Shown here: one piece after another, positions 11,267 to 23,509 of the stretch
How positions within the stretch are numbered: position 1 is the stretch's first letter
Layout of the letters: each line of letters begins with the position of its first letter
DNA from: Azorinus chamasolen
Taxonomy: Eukaryota > Mollusca > Bivalvia > Cardiida > Solecurtidae
NCBI GenBank assembly: GCA_963576725.1
Contig: OY755242.1
Span: forward strand, 1,998,404-2,062,403
Direction of reading: 5' to 3'
DNA length: 64,000 nt
Notes under the pieces: model-generated
Database searches by the model: none
Told to the model about the DNA's origin: nothing
What the model saw: only the letters and a program-made list of their open reading frames with translations
Translations under genes and position numbers: made by a program

Positions 11267-14025
11267 CTTGATGAACTCCTACCGATTTTGACAAACATTA
11301 TTAACTCCTCTTTAGACACTGCCTGCATTCCAAAAAGTTTCAAGACGTCACATGTCAGACCCTTTTTAAAGAAACCTGATCTCGATTCAAATGAACTTAA
11401 AAATTATAGGCCTGTATCAAATCTGCCATTTGTCTCCAAAGTATTAGAAAAAGTTGTTGACAAACGCATTGAGTCCCATCTGACCTCAAACAATCTACAC
11501 GAGCAGCATCAGTCAGCATACCGAAAGCATCATTCAACAGAGACTGCTCTTCTGAAAGTTCAAAACGATATCCTTCAATCCCTAGATAGAAACGAAATTA
11601 CAGTTCTGGTGATGCTTGACTTATCGGCTGCATTTGATACTATCGATCACGAAACGTTGCTGAAACACCTGGAAAGAGACCTCTGAATCATTGGGAAACC
11701 TCTTGAGTGGATTACCTCCTATCTAAATGACCGCTATCAAAAAGTGTCTATAGATGGGGAATTGTCCACTCCAGTTAACATGAGATATAGCGTGCCACAG
11801 GGATCCGTCCTAGGAACGAAGCACTACATCATGTACACAAAACCTGTTGGCTCAATATGCAGAACCCATGGGCTCAACCACCATTTTTATGCCGATGACT
11901 CACAATTATACCTATCATTTAAGCCCAATGACATTTCCTGTCAACAGGAAGCTTTATCACGAGTTGAGAACTGTCTAAAGGAGCTAGTTTCTTGGATGAT
12001 CCAGAACATGCTGAAGCTCAATACTAACACAACCGAGGTCATACTGTTTCATACTAAAAACACAGAAGTACCTGAAGAGATTCATGTGCAAGTAGGACCC
12101 TCTAAAATCAAGCCATCTCTGTGTATAAAGAATCTCGGCGCATGGCTCGATTCACAAATGGATATGATATCACACATCAATTCCGTGTGTAGGTCTAGTT
12201 ATGCACAGCTCCGACGAATAGGTCATATAGAAAGTATCTCTCGCCTGCTGCTACCAAGACTTTGGTGAACTCTCTGGTTACATCAAAGATAGACTACTGC
12301 AACTCATTGCTGCATGGAATTCCAAACAAAACACTGCGGAAGCTTCAAAGAGTGCAAAACACAGCAGCCCGCATCATAACAAGGACTTCTCGATATAATC
12401 ATATCACGCAGGTTTTGAAGGAACTTCACTGGCTTCCGGTTCAGCATCGGATTGAATTCAAAATTCTGACACTTACGTATAAGGCCATGCACAATGAATC
12501 CGCCAAGTACATTGTCGACATGCTTGACGTGTACGGGCCCCGCAGAGAATTAAGATCAGCAAGTAGTTCTTTGTCGTTGGTTGTACCAAAAAGTCTTAAG
12601 GTAAAGTACGGTGAGAGAAGTTTCATGCATGCAGCTCCCAAACTCTGGAATGCTCTTCCATCAGGCATTAGAGATGCAAGCTCACTGGCATGTTTCAAAA
12701 AATCTCTGAAAACGCATTTCTTCAACATATATTATTAGGGCAGTTTAGAAAACGTACCTGCTAATCGTCGGTTATCATAACTGCTGCATTGGCCACAGAG
12801 TGTTGATCCTGCCACTTCCTTATGACTGTGGACTTTTAAACCCCTTTTTTCAAATATAATGCTCCACAAATGTAGAAAATAGATAAATGAATAACAAAAA
12901 CCTCATCCATATTTTTATGGACTTCTAGGGAATCCCCTTGCTGTTGAACATGCGGGTGTTGTGTCAGCGGAATTCCGCTGTCCAGATGTTGCGGTGGCTG
13001 AGGGAGTGCTGTTGTCAAACGGGGCATCCCTATATGCTTGGTACCTCTGGTAACTCCAGTTCCAATGCCGGAGGGAGCACCGTAGTGGAACAGGGCATCC
13101 CTCTACGGTATAATTCCGCGCTGGTACATTGGGAGTCTTGCTGGCATGACTTGCTACCCTGCCCTTAACCAGTGTCAGGGATTCCTGTTAAGCTGACCCA
13201 GTTTCCGTATTTTTGCTTACCAGTGTACTGGGTCGTGTAATATATGGGCAGCGGGCAAATTAAGCCTGTACGGTCTAATGCAGCATCGCGTGTCTCAGTC
13301 AGTCTCGATTTGTCCGATGTGATTCCTTTGCCATTGCAGCCGGTGGGATATGTTGCAGGAACAGTATACGGGATACCTTCTTTAGCTCTACTTTGGCTGG
13401 GCTTTTTGGGTTCCCATAATAAGACATTTTATTCTGTAATTAAACTTTGGATATACCCAATTACAACTCTATTAAAATATGATACGCTGTGTACTCCCTC
13501 ATTGCCATAGCGGGTCGAATAGTTTTTGACTGGAGGGGTTGCATAGTGCGCGTATATAACAGTTGTGTATTTGTATTGCTTAGTTTATATGCATGAACTT
13601 CAAATTGATCTGTTCTGTTACCCAATTTTCCGGCAATATTTTATGTGCAGTGTTGTATGTTAAACGAATGTACCCAAGTCTGTAGAGTCTGGGTCAAAAT
13701 TATGAGACGTACTGGCACGGGGCATAGAATGTTGCATTCAAGTTTTGTTTTTTTATAATCTGAGTGCGTTGACACACTATAATAGAACATAATGCGACAC
13801 AGACAGATAAACTTACGGAAAAGATGTAGCTTATTTACCAATGTCCTAAATAAATTCTATTTTATTATTATTCTTATCTATATATATGTATTAAATATAT
13901 TTTATTTTAAATGTTCGGTAATTTACGCATTATTGTACAGAAAATGTATCTTTGTGAAGCGCTTTTGAACGCACATATCATGTATGAAAAGAGCGCTATA
14001 TAAATAAGGTATAATAATAATAATA
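11267..14025 (+). mobile_element. 5'-truncated L2-like LINE retrotransposon
   Basis: Flanked by a 7-bp target duplication, ATGATGC (11260-11266 and 14026-14032), inside a pearl core unit whose intact form is present elsewhere. It carries the reverse-transcriptase remnant described separately, a long 3' untranslated region (12739-13930), then a conserved 3' stem (GTGAAGCGCTTTTGAACG...AGAGCGCTATATAAAT) and a (TAA)n tail. Tail style and protein both suggest the L2/CR1 group of non-LTR elements. The endonuclease and ORF1 are missing through 5' truncation. Confidence 0.85.
11288..12738 (+). pseudogene. Reverse transcriptase (L2-like), broken
   Basis: Non-LTR reverse transcriptase that copies its RNA at the target site; here a dead copy. 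Visible motifs in order: KNYRPVSNLPFVSKVLEK, YRKHHSTETALL, LDLSAAFDTIDH (catalytic aspartate motif), PQGSVLG, and HFYADDSQLY (the YADD catalytic pair). The C-terminal part has SKIDYCNSLLHGIP, LKELHWLPV and APKLWNALPSGIRD, typical of the L2/CR1 group. It begins inside the palm domain. Breaks: an in-frame TGA at 11684-11686, and a small deletion near 12250-12260 that shifts frame (frame 2 up to 12268, frame 1 from 12262). Stop at 12736-12738. Confidence 0.9.
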
Positions 14026-14263
14026 ATGATGCTATGCGCCAAATATGAAAGCTGAGAACCTTTCAGTTTCAGGAGAAGATTTTCAAAGTTTTCTCTACAT
14101 ATTTCTACTGAAAACTACCCACCCCTGGGGCAGGGCCAATTTGACCCCAGGGCCATAATTTATATAACTTTTGTAGAGGAACTATACATGATGATATGCG
14201 CCAAATATGAAAGATGAGAGCCTTTCAGTTTCAGAGGAGAAGGTTTTCAAAGTTTTCACTATA

Positions 14264-14623
14264 CAGTCCTCCCTCTCTACAAAGACACCCTTTGGGATAT
14301 GAAGATTGTATGTGTTGTTAAGAGGGAGTTGTTATAGGGAGGGAAAATCAAGCCTAATCAGCTTGTCTGCAGATTCCCAGATAAGGTGTATTTCGAGAAC
14401 TAAAACCGTTTTGCCTCCATCAAACCCTATGTTGTGACCACTCTTTAAAATCGTCACAAAGTGACGATTCTAACAAGTGGTCACAACATAGGGTTTGATG
14501 GAGACATAAAGAATATACGATGGAAAAAGGTTGTCTCTGGAGCCTTGTTGTTTCCAAAACAGTGACACACGTTGTTGTAAGGAGTGAATCGTTAATGAGA
14601 GGGCCGTTGTAGGGAGGGCACTG
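14264..14623. mobile_element. 360-bp MITE with TA target duplication
   Basis: Ends CAGTCCTCCCTCTCTACAA and (complement) CAGTGCCCTCCCTACAAC, flanked by TA on both sides. The intact pearl unit reads CACTATATGTTTC at this site elsewhere, confirming the insertion. Tc1/mariner/pogo-like termini; no coding capacity. Confidence 0.8.
14415..14503. repeat. Nested palindrome inside the MITE
   Basis: CTCCATCAAACCCTATG with GTTGTGACCACT on the left arm; exact complement on the right. A second copy is at 60866-60945 outside any such MITE, so the palindrome is a separate foldback unit. Confidence 0.75.
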
Positions 14624-15449
14624 TATGTTTCTATTGAAAACTTCCCACCCCTGGGGCGGGCCAATTTTGACCCCAGGGTCATAATTTATATAACTTTTGA
14701 AGGGGACCTGAACATGATGCTCTGTGCCAAATATGAAAGCTGAGAGCCTTCCAGTTTCAAAGGAGAAGATTTTCAAAGATTTCACTATTTGTTTCCATTG
14801 AAAACTGCCCACCCCTGGGGCGGGGCCAATTTTAACCCCAGGGCCATAATTTATATAACTTTTGTAGAGGACTTGAACATGATGCTATGTGCCAAATATG
14901 AAAGATGAGATCCTTTCAGTTTCAGAGGAGAAGAATTTCAAAGATTTCACTATTTGTTTCTATTGAAAACTGCTCACCCCTGGGGCGGGGCCAATTTTGA
15001 CCCCAGGGTCATAATTTATATAACTTTTGTAGAGGTCCTGTACATGATGCTATGTGCCAAATATGAAAGCTGAGAACCTTCTGGTTTCAGGAGAAGGTTT
15101 TCAAAGTTTTACTATATGTTTCTATTGAAAACTTCCCACCCATGAGGCGGGACCAATTTTGACCCCAGGGGCATTATTTATATAACTTTTGTAGATTCAG
15201 AGGAGAAGATTTCTAAAGGTTCAAATTGTTGATGCGGGACGACGGACGCCGCCAGAGATCAGACATTCACAAAAGCTCACCCTGAGCACTTTGTGCTCTG
15301 GTGAGCTAAAAAAGGTGAATAACACTCTAGAATTATGGTCCATGTGCATGACACTACCCCTAGTCATGCTTTTCATATACCGGTATGTGAAGTTTCAAAT
15401 CAATTAAACCAGTAGATAAAGAGTTACTGCCCTGACAAGAAAAAATGAA

Positions 15450-17528
15450 ACAAGAAGGCCAGAATGGCCCTGAAGCGCTCACCAGACAATCAGAGGAGAA
15501 GATTTTCAAAGTTTTGACTATATGTTTCTATAGAAAACTGGCTACCCCTGGGGCGGGCCAATTTTGACCCCAGGGCCATAATTTATATAACTTTTGTAGA
15601 AGACCAGAACATGATGCTATGTGCAAAATAAGAAAGCTGAGAACCTTCCAGCTTAAGAGAAGGGCGGGGCTAATTTTGACCCAAGAGGCACAATTTATAT
15701 AACTTTTGTAGAGGACCTGAACATGATGCAATGTGCCAAATATGAAAGCTGAGAACCTTCCAGTATAAGACGAAAAGATTTTCAAAGTTTTCACTATATG
15801 TTTCTATTGAAAACTGGCTACCCCTGGGGCGGGCCAATTTTGACCCCAGGGCCATAATTTATATAACTTTTGTAGAAGACCAGAACATGATGCTATGTGC
15901 AAAATAAGAAAGCTGAGAACCTTCCAGCTTAAGAGAAGAAGATATTCAAAGATTTCACCATTTGTTTCTATTGAAAACTGCCCACCCCTGGGGCGGAGCC
16001 AATTTTGACCCTGGGGCCATATTTTATACATATTTTGTAGAGGACCTGGGCATGATGCTATGTGCCAAATATGAAAGCTGAAAACCTTCAAGTTTCAGAG
16101 AAGGTTTTCAAAGTTTTCCCTATATGCATTTATTTCTATTGAAAACTGCCCACCCCTGGGGTGGGGCCAATTTTGACCCCAGGGCCATAATTTATATGAC
16201 TTTTGTAGAGGACCTGAACATGATGTTGTGTGCCAAGTATGAAAGCTAAGAGCCATCCAGTTGCAGAGGAGAAGATTTTCAAAGTTTTACTATATGTTTC
16301 TATTGAAAACTGGCAACCCCTGGGGCGGGGCCAATTTTTACCCCAGGGCCATAATTTATATAACTTTTGTAAAGCACCTGAACATGATGCTGTGTGCCAA
16401 ATATGAAAGCTGAGAGACTTCCGGTTACAGAGAAGAAGATTTTCAAAAAATTTCATTATTTGTTTCTATTGAAAACTGCCCAACCCTGGGGCGGGGCAAA
16501 TTTTGACCCCAGGGCCATAATTTATATAACTTTTGTAGAGGACCTGAACATTATGCAATATACCAAATATGAAAGCTGGGAACCTTCCAGTTTTAGAGAA
16601 GAAGATTTTCAAAGATTTCACTATTTGTTTCTATTGAAAACTGCCCACCCCTGGGGAGGGCCAATTTTGACCCCAGGGCCATTATTTATATAACTTTTGT
16701 AGAGGAACTGAACATGATGCTCTGTGCCAAATTTGAAAGCTGAGAGCCTTCTAGTTTCAGAGAAGAAGATTTTCAAATATTTCACTATTCTTTTCTATTA
16801 CAAACTGCCCACCCCTGGGGTGGGGCCAATTTTGACCCCAGGGCCTTAATTTATATAACTTTTGTAGAGGACCTGAGCATGATGCTCTGTGCCAACTATG
16901 AAAGCTAAGAGCCTTCCAGTTTCAGAGAAGAAGATTTTCAAAGTTTTCACTCATAATTTGCTTCTATTGAAAACTGCCCACCCCTGGGGCGGGGCCAATT
17001 TTAACCCCAGGGCCATAATTTATATAACTTTTGTAGAGGACCTGAGCGATGCTATGTGCCAAATATGAAAGCTGAGAACCTTCCAGTTTTAGAGAAGAAG
17101 ATTTTCAAAGTTTTCACTATTTATTTCTACTGAAAACTGCCCATCCCTGGGGAGGGGCCAATTTTGACCGAAGGGCCATAATTTATATAAGTTTTGTAGA
17201 GACCTGAACATGATACAATGTGCCAAATATGAAAGCTGAGAGCCTTCCAGATTCAGAGGAGAAGATTTTCAAAGTTTTACTATATGTTTCTATTGAAAAC
17301 TTCCCACCCCTGGGGCGGGGCCAATTTTGACCCCAGGGGCATAATTTATATAACTTTTGTAGAGGACCTAAGGATGATGCTATGTGCCAAAGATGAAAGC
17401 TGAGAACCCTGTAGATTCAGAGGAGAAGATTTTTAAAGGTTCAAATTGTTGACGACGAAAGACGCACGACGACGGACATCAGGCGATCACAAAAGCTCAC
17501 CCTGAGCACTTTGTGTTCTGGTGAGCTA
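15450..17528 (+). mobile_element. GCTCACC-family element, 12-unit copy
   Basis: Complete 5' and 3' ends with about twelve ~160-base core units, the longest core in the window. Two adjacent blocks (15535-15660 and 15810-15935) are nearly identical, indicating unit conversion or local duplication. Confidence 0.75.
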
Positions 17529-20505
17529 AAAAGGGGAATAACTCCAAGAATATTGATGCTAGAGTTATAGTCCTTGTGCATGACACTTCCTGTTATCATG
17601 CTTGGTCCATATGTGAAGTTTCAAATAAATTAAACTAGTAGATAAAGAGTTATTGTCGGGAGAATAAAAAATGAAAAAGGGGAAAAACTTCAAACATATT
17701 TATGCTAAAGTTAATAGTCCTTGTGCATGACACTTCCTCTAATCATGCTTGTTCCATATTTGAAGTTTCAAATCAATTAAACCAGTAGATAAAGAGTTAT
17801 TGTCCGGATAAGAAAATATAAACAAGAGGGCCAGAATGGCCCTGAAGCGCTCACCAGACAAGCAGAGGAGAAGATTTTCAAAGTTTTCACTATATGTTTC
17901 TATAGAAAACTAGCTGGCCTTGGTGCAGGCCGATTTTGACCCCAGGGGCGTAATTTATATAACTTTTGTAGAGGACTTGAACATGATGCTATGAGCCAAA
18001 TATTAAAGCTGAGAACCTTTCAGTTTCAGAGGAGAAGATTTTCAAATTGTTCTCTATATGTTTCTGCTGAAAACTACCCACCCCTGGGGCGGGGCCAATT
18101 TTGACCCCAGGGTCATAATTCATATAACTTTTGTAGAGGACCTATACATGATACTATGTGCCAAATATGAAAGCTGAGAACTTTCCAGATTCAGAGAAGA
18201 AGAGTTTCAATGTTTTCACTATTTGTTTCCATTGAAAACTGCCCACACCTGAGGCAGGGACAATTTTGACCCAAGGGCAATAATTAATATAACTTTTGTA
18301 GAGGACCTGAACATGATGCTCTGTGCCAAATATGAAAGCTGAGCGCCTTCCAGTTTCAGAGGAGAAGATTTCTAAAGATTTCACTATTTGTTTCTATTGA
18401 AAACTGCCCATCCCTGAGGCGGGGCCAATTTTAACCCCAGGGGCATAATTTATATAACTTTTGTTGAGGACCTGAACATGATGCTCTGTGCCAAATATGA
18501 AAGCTAAGAAACTTCTGATTTCAAAGGAGAAGATTTTCAAAGGTTTACTATATGTTTCTATTGAAAAATTCCCACCCCTGGGGCGGCCCCAATTTTGACT
18601 CCAGGGCCATAATTTATATAACTTTTGTAGAGGACCTGAACATGATGATCTGTGCCAAATATGAAAGCTAAGCACCTTCCAGTTTCAGAGCAGAAGATTT
18701 TCAAAGATTTCACTATTTTTTTCCATTGAAAACTGCCCACCCCTGGGGCGGGGCTAATTTTAACCCCAGGGCCATAATTTACATAACTTTTGTAGAGGAC
18801 CTGAACATAATGCTATGTGCCAAATATGAAAGCTGAGAACCTTCTAGTTTCAGAGGAGAAGATTTTCAAAGTTTCCACTATATATTTCTATTGGAAACTG
18901 CCCACCCCTGGGGCGGGGCCAATTTTGACCCCAGGGGCATAATTTATATAACTTTTGTAGAGGACCTGAGGATGATGCTATGTGCTAAAGATGAAAGCTG
19001 AGAACCCTGTAGATTCAGAGGAGAAGATTTTTAAAGGTTCAAATTGTTGACGACGAAAGACGCACGACGACGGACATCAGGCGATCACAAAAGCTCACCC
19101 TGAGCACTTTGTGTTCTGGTGAGCTAAAAAGGGGAATAACTCCAAGAATATTGATGCTAGAGTTATAGTCCTTGTGCATGACACTTCCTGTTATCATGCT
19201 TGGTCCATATGTGAAGTTTCAAATAAATTAAACTAGTAGATAAAGAATTATTGTCGGGAGAAGAAAAAATGAAAAAGGGGAAAAACTTCAAACATATTTA
19301 TGCTAAAGTTAATAGTCCTTGTGCATGACACTTCCTCTAATCATGCTTGTTCCATATTTGAAGTTTCAAATCAATTAAACCAGTAGATAAAGAGTTATTG
19401 TCCGGATAAGAAAATATAAACAAGAGGGCCAGAATGGCCCTGAAGCGCTCACCAGACAAGCAGAGGAGAAGATTTTCAAAGTTTTCACTATATGTTTCTA
19501 TAGAAAACTAGCTGGCCTTGGTGCAGGCCGATTTTGACCCCAGGGGCGTAATTTATATAACTTTTGTAGAGGACTTGAACATGATGCTATGAGCCAAATA
19601 TTAAAGCTGAGAACCTTTCAGTTTCAGAGGAGAAGATTTTCAAATTGTTCTCTATATGTTTCTGCTGAAAACTACCCACCCCTAGGGCGGGGCCAATTTT
19701 GACCCCAGGGTCATAATTCATATAACTTTTGTAGAGGACCTATACATGATACTATGTGCCAAATATGAAAGCTGAGAACTTTCCAGATTCAGAGAAGAAG
19801 AGTTTCAATGTTTTCACTATTTGTTTCCATTGAAAACTGCCCACACCTGGGGCAGGGACAATTTTGACCCAAGGGCAATAATTAATATAACTTTTGTAGA
19901 GGACCTGAACATGATGCTCTGTGCCAAATATGAAAGCTGAGCGCCTTCCAGTTTCAGAGGAGAAGATTTCTAAAGATTTCACTATTTGTTTCTATTGAAA
20001 ACTGCCCATCCCTGAGGCGGGGCCAATTTTAACCCCAGGGGCATAATTTATATAACTTTTGTTGAGGACCTGAACATGATGCTCTGTGCCAAATATGAAA
20101 GCTAAGAAACTTCTGATTTCAAAGGAGAAGATTTTCAAAGGTTTACTATATGTTTCTATTGAAAAATTCCCACCCCTGGGGCGGCCCCAATTATGACCCC
20201 AGGGCCATAATTTATATAACTTTTGTAGAGGACCTGAACATGATGATCTGTGCCAAATATGAAAGCTAAGCACCTTCCAGTTTCAGAGCAGAAGATTTTC
20301 AAAGATTTCACTATTTTTTTCCATTGAAAACTGCCCACCCCTGGGGCGGGGCTAATTTTAACCCCAGGGCCATAATTTACATAACTTTTGTAGAGGACCT
20401 GAACATAATGCTATGTGCCAAATATGAAAGCTGAGAACCTTCTAGTTTCAGAGGAGAAGATTTTCAAAGTTTCCACTATATATTTCTATTGGAAACTGCC
20501 CACCC
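17310..20505 (+). repeat. Tandem duplication of 1598 bp, two units
   Basis: The sequence from about 17310 to 18907 is repeated at 18908-20505 with an exact offset of 1598 bases and only a handful of substitutions. Each unit spans the 3' end of one GCTCACC element, two GGGGAATAACTCC units and most of the next element. Breakpoints fall in near-identical core units. Confidence 0.85.
17822..19126 (+). mobile_element. GCTCACC-family element (first duplicated copy)
   Basis: Complete ends; about seven core units, and a tail with GACGACGAAAGACGCACGAC. Confidence 0.75.
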
Positions 20506-21050
20506 CTGGGGTGGGGCCAATTTTGACCCCAGGGCCTTAATTTATATAACTTTTGTAGAGTACCTGAATATGCTGCTCTGTGCCAAATATGAAAGCCTTT
20601 CAGTTTCAGAGGAGAAGATTTTCAAAGATTTCATTATTTGTTTCTATTGAAAACTGCCCACCCCTGGGGCGGGGCCAATTTTGACCCCAAGGTCATAATT
20701 TATACAAATTTTGTAGAGGACCTGAACATGATGCTATGTGCCAAATATGAAAGCTAATAACCTTCTGGTTTCAGAGGAGAATATTTTCAAAGTTTTACTA
20801 TATGTTTCTATTGAAAACTTCCCACCCCTGGGGCGGGGCCAATTTTGACCCCAGGGGCATAATTTATATAACTTTTGTAGAGGACCTATAGGTGATGCTA
20901 TGTACCAAAGATGAAAGCTGAGAACCCTGTAGATTCAGAGGAGAAGATTTTTAAAGGTTCAAATTGTTGACGCCCGACAACGCACGACACACGACGGACA
21001 TCTGGCGATCACAAAAGCTCACCCTGAGCACTTTGTGCTCTGGTGAGCTA
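19420..21050 (+). mobile_element. GCTCACC-family element (second duplicated copy)
   Basis: Identical to the previous element up to about 20505, then diverges into further core units and its own tail and 3' hairpin (CTCTGGTGAGCT). Confidence 0.75.
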
Positions 21051-21155
21051 AAAATTGGAAATAACTCCAAAGATATTGATGCTAGATTTATGGCCCTTGT
21101 GCATGACACTTCCTCTGATAATGCTTGTTCCATATGTCTAGAAAAGAAAATAGGA

Positions 21156-22318
21156 ACAAGAGGGCCATGAGGCCCTGAAGCACTCACCTGAGATACCCCA
21201 GGGGCGGGGCCATCATTTATACAACCTTGGTAGAGAACCACAAGGCAAAGCAGTATGCCATTAATTAAAGGTCTAAGCCTTATGGCTTCAGAGAAAAATA
21301 ATATATTTTTCCCATGAAAAACTGATAAGCCAGGGCCAAGTTTCGCCCAGAAGTCATGTTCGTAAGTTGAAAAATCTTTGTAGAGGACCATTAGATCATG
21401 CTACATGCCAAATATCAAAGGTCTAGGCCTGACAGTTTCAGAGGAGAAGATTTTTAAAGATTTTCCTATGAAAAACTGATCAGCCCTTGGGCAGGGCCAT
21501 TTTTGGCCCAGGGGTCATTATATTTGAACAATCTTTGTACAGGACCATTAGATCATGCTACATGCCAAATATCAAAGATCTAGGCCTTACAGTTTCAGAG
21601 AAGAAGAATGTTAAAGATTTTCCTATGAAAAACTGATAAGCCCTTGGGCGGGGCCATTTTTGGCCCGGGGGTCATAATTTGAACAATTTTTGTAGAGGAC
21701 AATTAGATCATGCTACATGTCAAATATCAAAGGTCTAGGCCTCACAGTTTCAGAGAAGAAGATTTTTAAAGATTTTCCTATGAAAAACTGATAAGCCCTT
21801 CGGCGGGGCCATTTTTGGCCCGGGGATCATAATTTGAACAATCTTTGTAGAGGACCATTAGATGATGCTACATACCAAATACCAAAGATCTAGGCCTTAC
21901 AGTTTCAGAGAAGAAGAATGTTAAAGATTTTCCTATGAAAAACTGATAAGCCCTTGGGCGGGGCCATTTTTGGCCCAGGGGTAATAATTTGAACAATTTT
22001 TGTAGAGGACCATTAGATCATGCTACATGCCAAATATCAAAGGTCTAGGCCTTACAGTTTCAGAGAAGAAGATTTTTAAAGATTTTCCTATGAAAAACTG
22101 ATAAGCCCTTGGGCGGGGCTATTTTTGGCCTGGGGGTCATAATGTGAACAACGTTTCGTTCCCCCTAGCCACTGATGCTTCTGACGAAATTTGGCTAAAA
22201 TCGGGTCAGCAGTTTCAGAGGAGATGTCGTTTGAAAATGTGGACGGACGCCGGACACCGGACGCCGGACAAATAGCAGTCACAATAGCTCATCCTGAGCC
22301 TTTGGCTCAGGTGAGCTA
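21156..22318 (+). mobile_element. GCTCACC-type element, subfamily with CTGATAAGCCC core
   Basis: 5' hairpin GGGCCATGAGGCCC, then about six ~155-base units of a second core type (TATGAAAAACTGATAAGCCC, GGCCCGGGGGTCATAATTTG) and the usual 3' hairpin. The same ends with a different core indicate core exchange. Confidence 0.75.
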
Positions 22319-22487
22319 AAAAGGAGAATAACTACTAAAATATTGCTGCTAGAGTTACGGCCCTTGTGTATGACACTTTCCCTCATCATGCTGTTCAATG
22401 TGTAAAGTTTCATTGAATTTGACCAACTTTGTTGGAGATATGGCCCTGACACGAAGTGTGACAGATGGATGGACGGACATACTAACA

Positions 22488-22730
22488 AATGGGTAGTTGT
22501 GTGACTTTTTCCTTTGATCTTTTCTTGTGGGACTAGTCCCACAAGAAAAACTATTTTTGGCTCTAACTTTGGAAAAGAATGATCTGGAAGCTAACCCTAA
22601 CCCTAACCCTATGTCCCACAACTGGCCAGGTTAATGTCACAAGAAATGGCCAGGTTAATGTCACAAGAGATGGCCAGGTTAATGATTTTACTTGTGTGAC
22701 TAGTTAGAAAAAGTCACACAACTACCCATT
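22488..22730. mobile_element. MITE with internal telomere-like repeats, copy 1
   Basis: 24-bp perfect inverted termini, AATGGGTAGTTGTGTGAC plus TTTTTC. Inside: a 30-bp palindrome (TTTTCTTGTGGGACT and complement), three TAACCC units (22592-22610), and three ~22-bp repeats of GGCCAGGTTAATGTCACAAG. It sits in a GACGGACA microsatellite tail. Second copy at 50158-50386. Confidence 0.8.
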
Positions 22731-23040
22731 GGTGAGTGCGGACGGATGGACGGACAGACAGCTGTTCTCACAGGGATATATACTTCTGTGACTATTTTTC
22801 AGTACAAAATTTGCTTTTGTGTTTATGTTTTCTTCTGTGTCTTTTCCCAGAAGAAAATCCCATTATTGAGGATAAAACATGCTTCTGTGTATCCAAAAAA
22901 TCTGAGAAAGTCACACAAGTAATCTGTCCATACCCAAATGTGTCCATTGTGTGTCCAATAGTTGGACAGAATCATAAACTATATACTAGATTCATGCGTG
23001 AGTTTCAGAACCAGCAATAATAAAGATACAGAGTAAGGAA

Positions 23041-23500
23041 CCAGTATTTTCAATCATGATCCTTTTGACGCTTTAAACACAAAGTTTTCAGTATGGGAAA
23101 AAGATATCTTAGCCACACAAGCTGAATTAATACATATGAAAATGCCACAGATGCAAGAAAGCACACACGTAGTAGACAAACAGAATCGACCAAACCTAGT
23201 CCCCCCACCTGGAACCGGTGGGGGGGGGGGGGGGGACTAATAAACATAGAACAGGGAAATAACTATTTCAAGAGGGTAACACAATTAGTACAGACAGCAA
23301 AATAATCTCCCTTGTGGCCCTCAAGGGTTAAGACCATATATTAGACAGACACACTATCACTCCAAGTTACTACAACTTGGGCATTACACACCAGCAATAC
23401 AGGTACTCTAGAAATAGCCACTGGTTAAGCACTCTTCACTGCTTGACCACTATAAACTGATCAGCAAATGATAAAATGCTTAAAAGAGCAGCCTGCTACA
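23041..23500. other. No gene seen; mixed AT-rich sequence
   Basis: A GGTGGGGG run at 23216-23236 pairs with CCCCCCACC at 23200, forming a GC-rich hairpin; otherwise nothing recognisable. Confidence 0.4.
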
Positions 23501-23509
23501 GATTTGCTA

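Larger units (their letters stand above)
11099..15308 (+). mobile_element. GCTCACC-family element split by a LINE and a MITE
   Basis: Complete 5' end (ACAAGAGGGCCAGAATAGCCC) and 3' hairpin (GGTGAGCT at 15300-15307). The LINE at 11267-14025 and MITE at 14264-14623 interrupt it; without them it is about 1.08 kb with six or seven core units. The insertions show that the element was already in place first. Confidence 0.75.

Noticed and set aside
12441..12728. 95-codon minus-strand frame
   Set aside because: Antisense shadow of the L2-like reverse transcriptase.
20951..21391. 146-codon minus-strand frame
   Set aside because: It runs across the boundary of two pearl elements and a spacer unit; it is a repeat shadow.
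22592..22610. True chromosome end or interstitial telomere
   Set aside because: Only three TAACCC units, located inside a MITE and repeated at the same place in its second copy.
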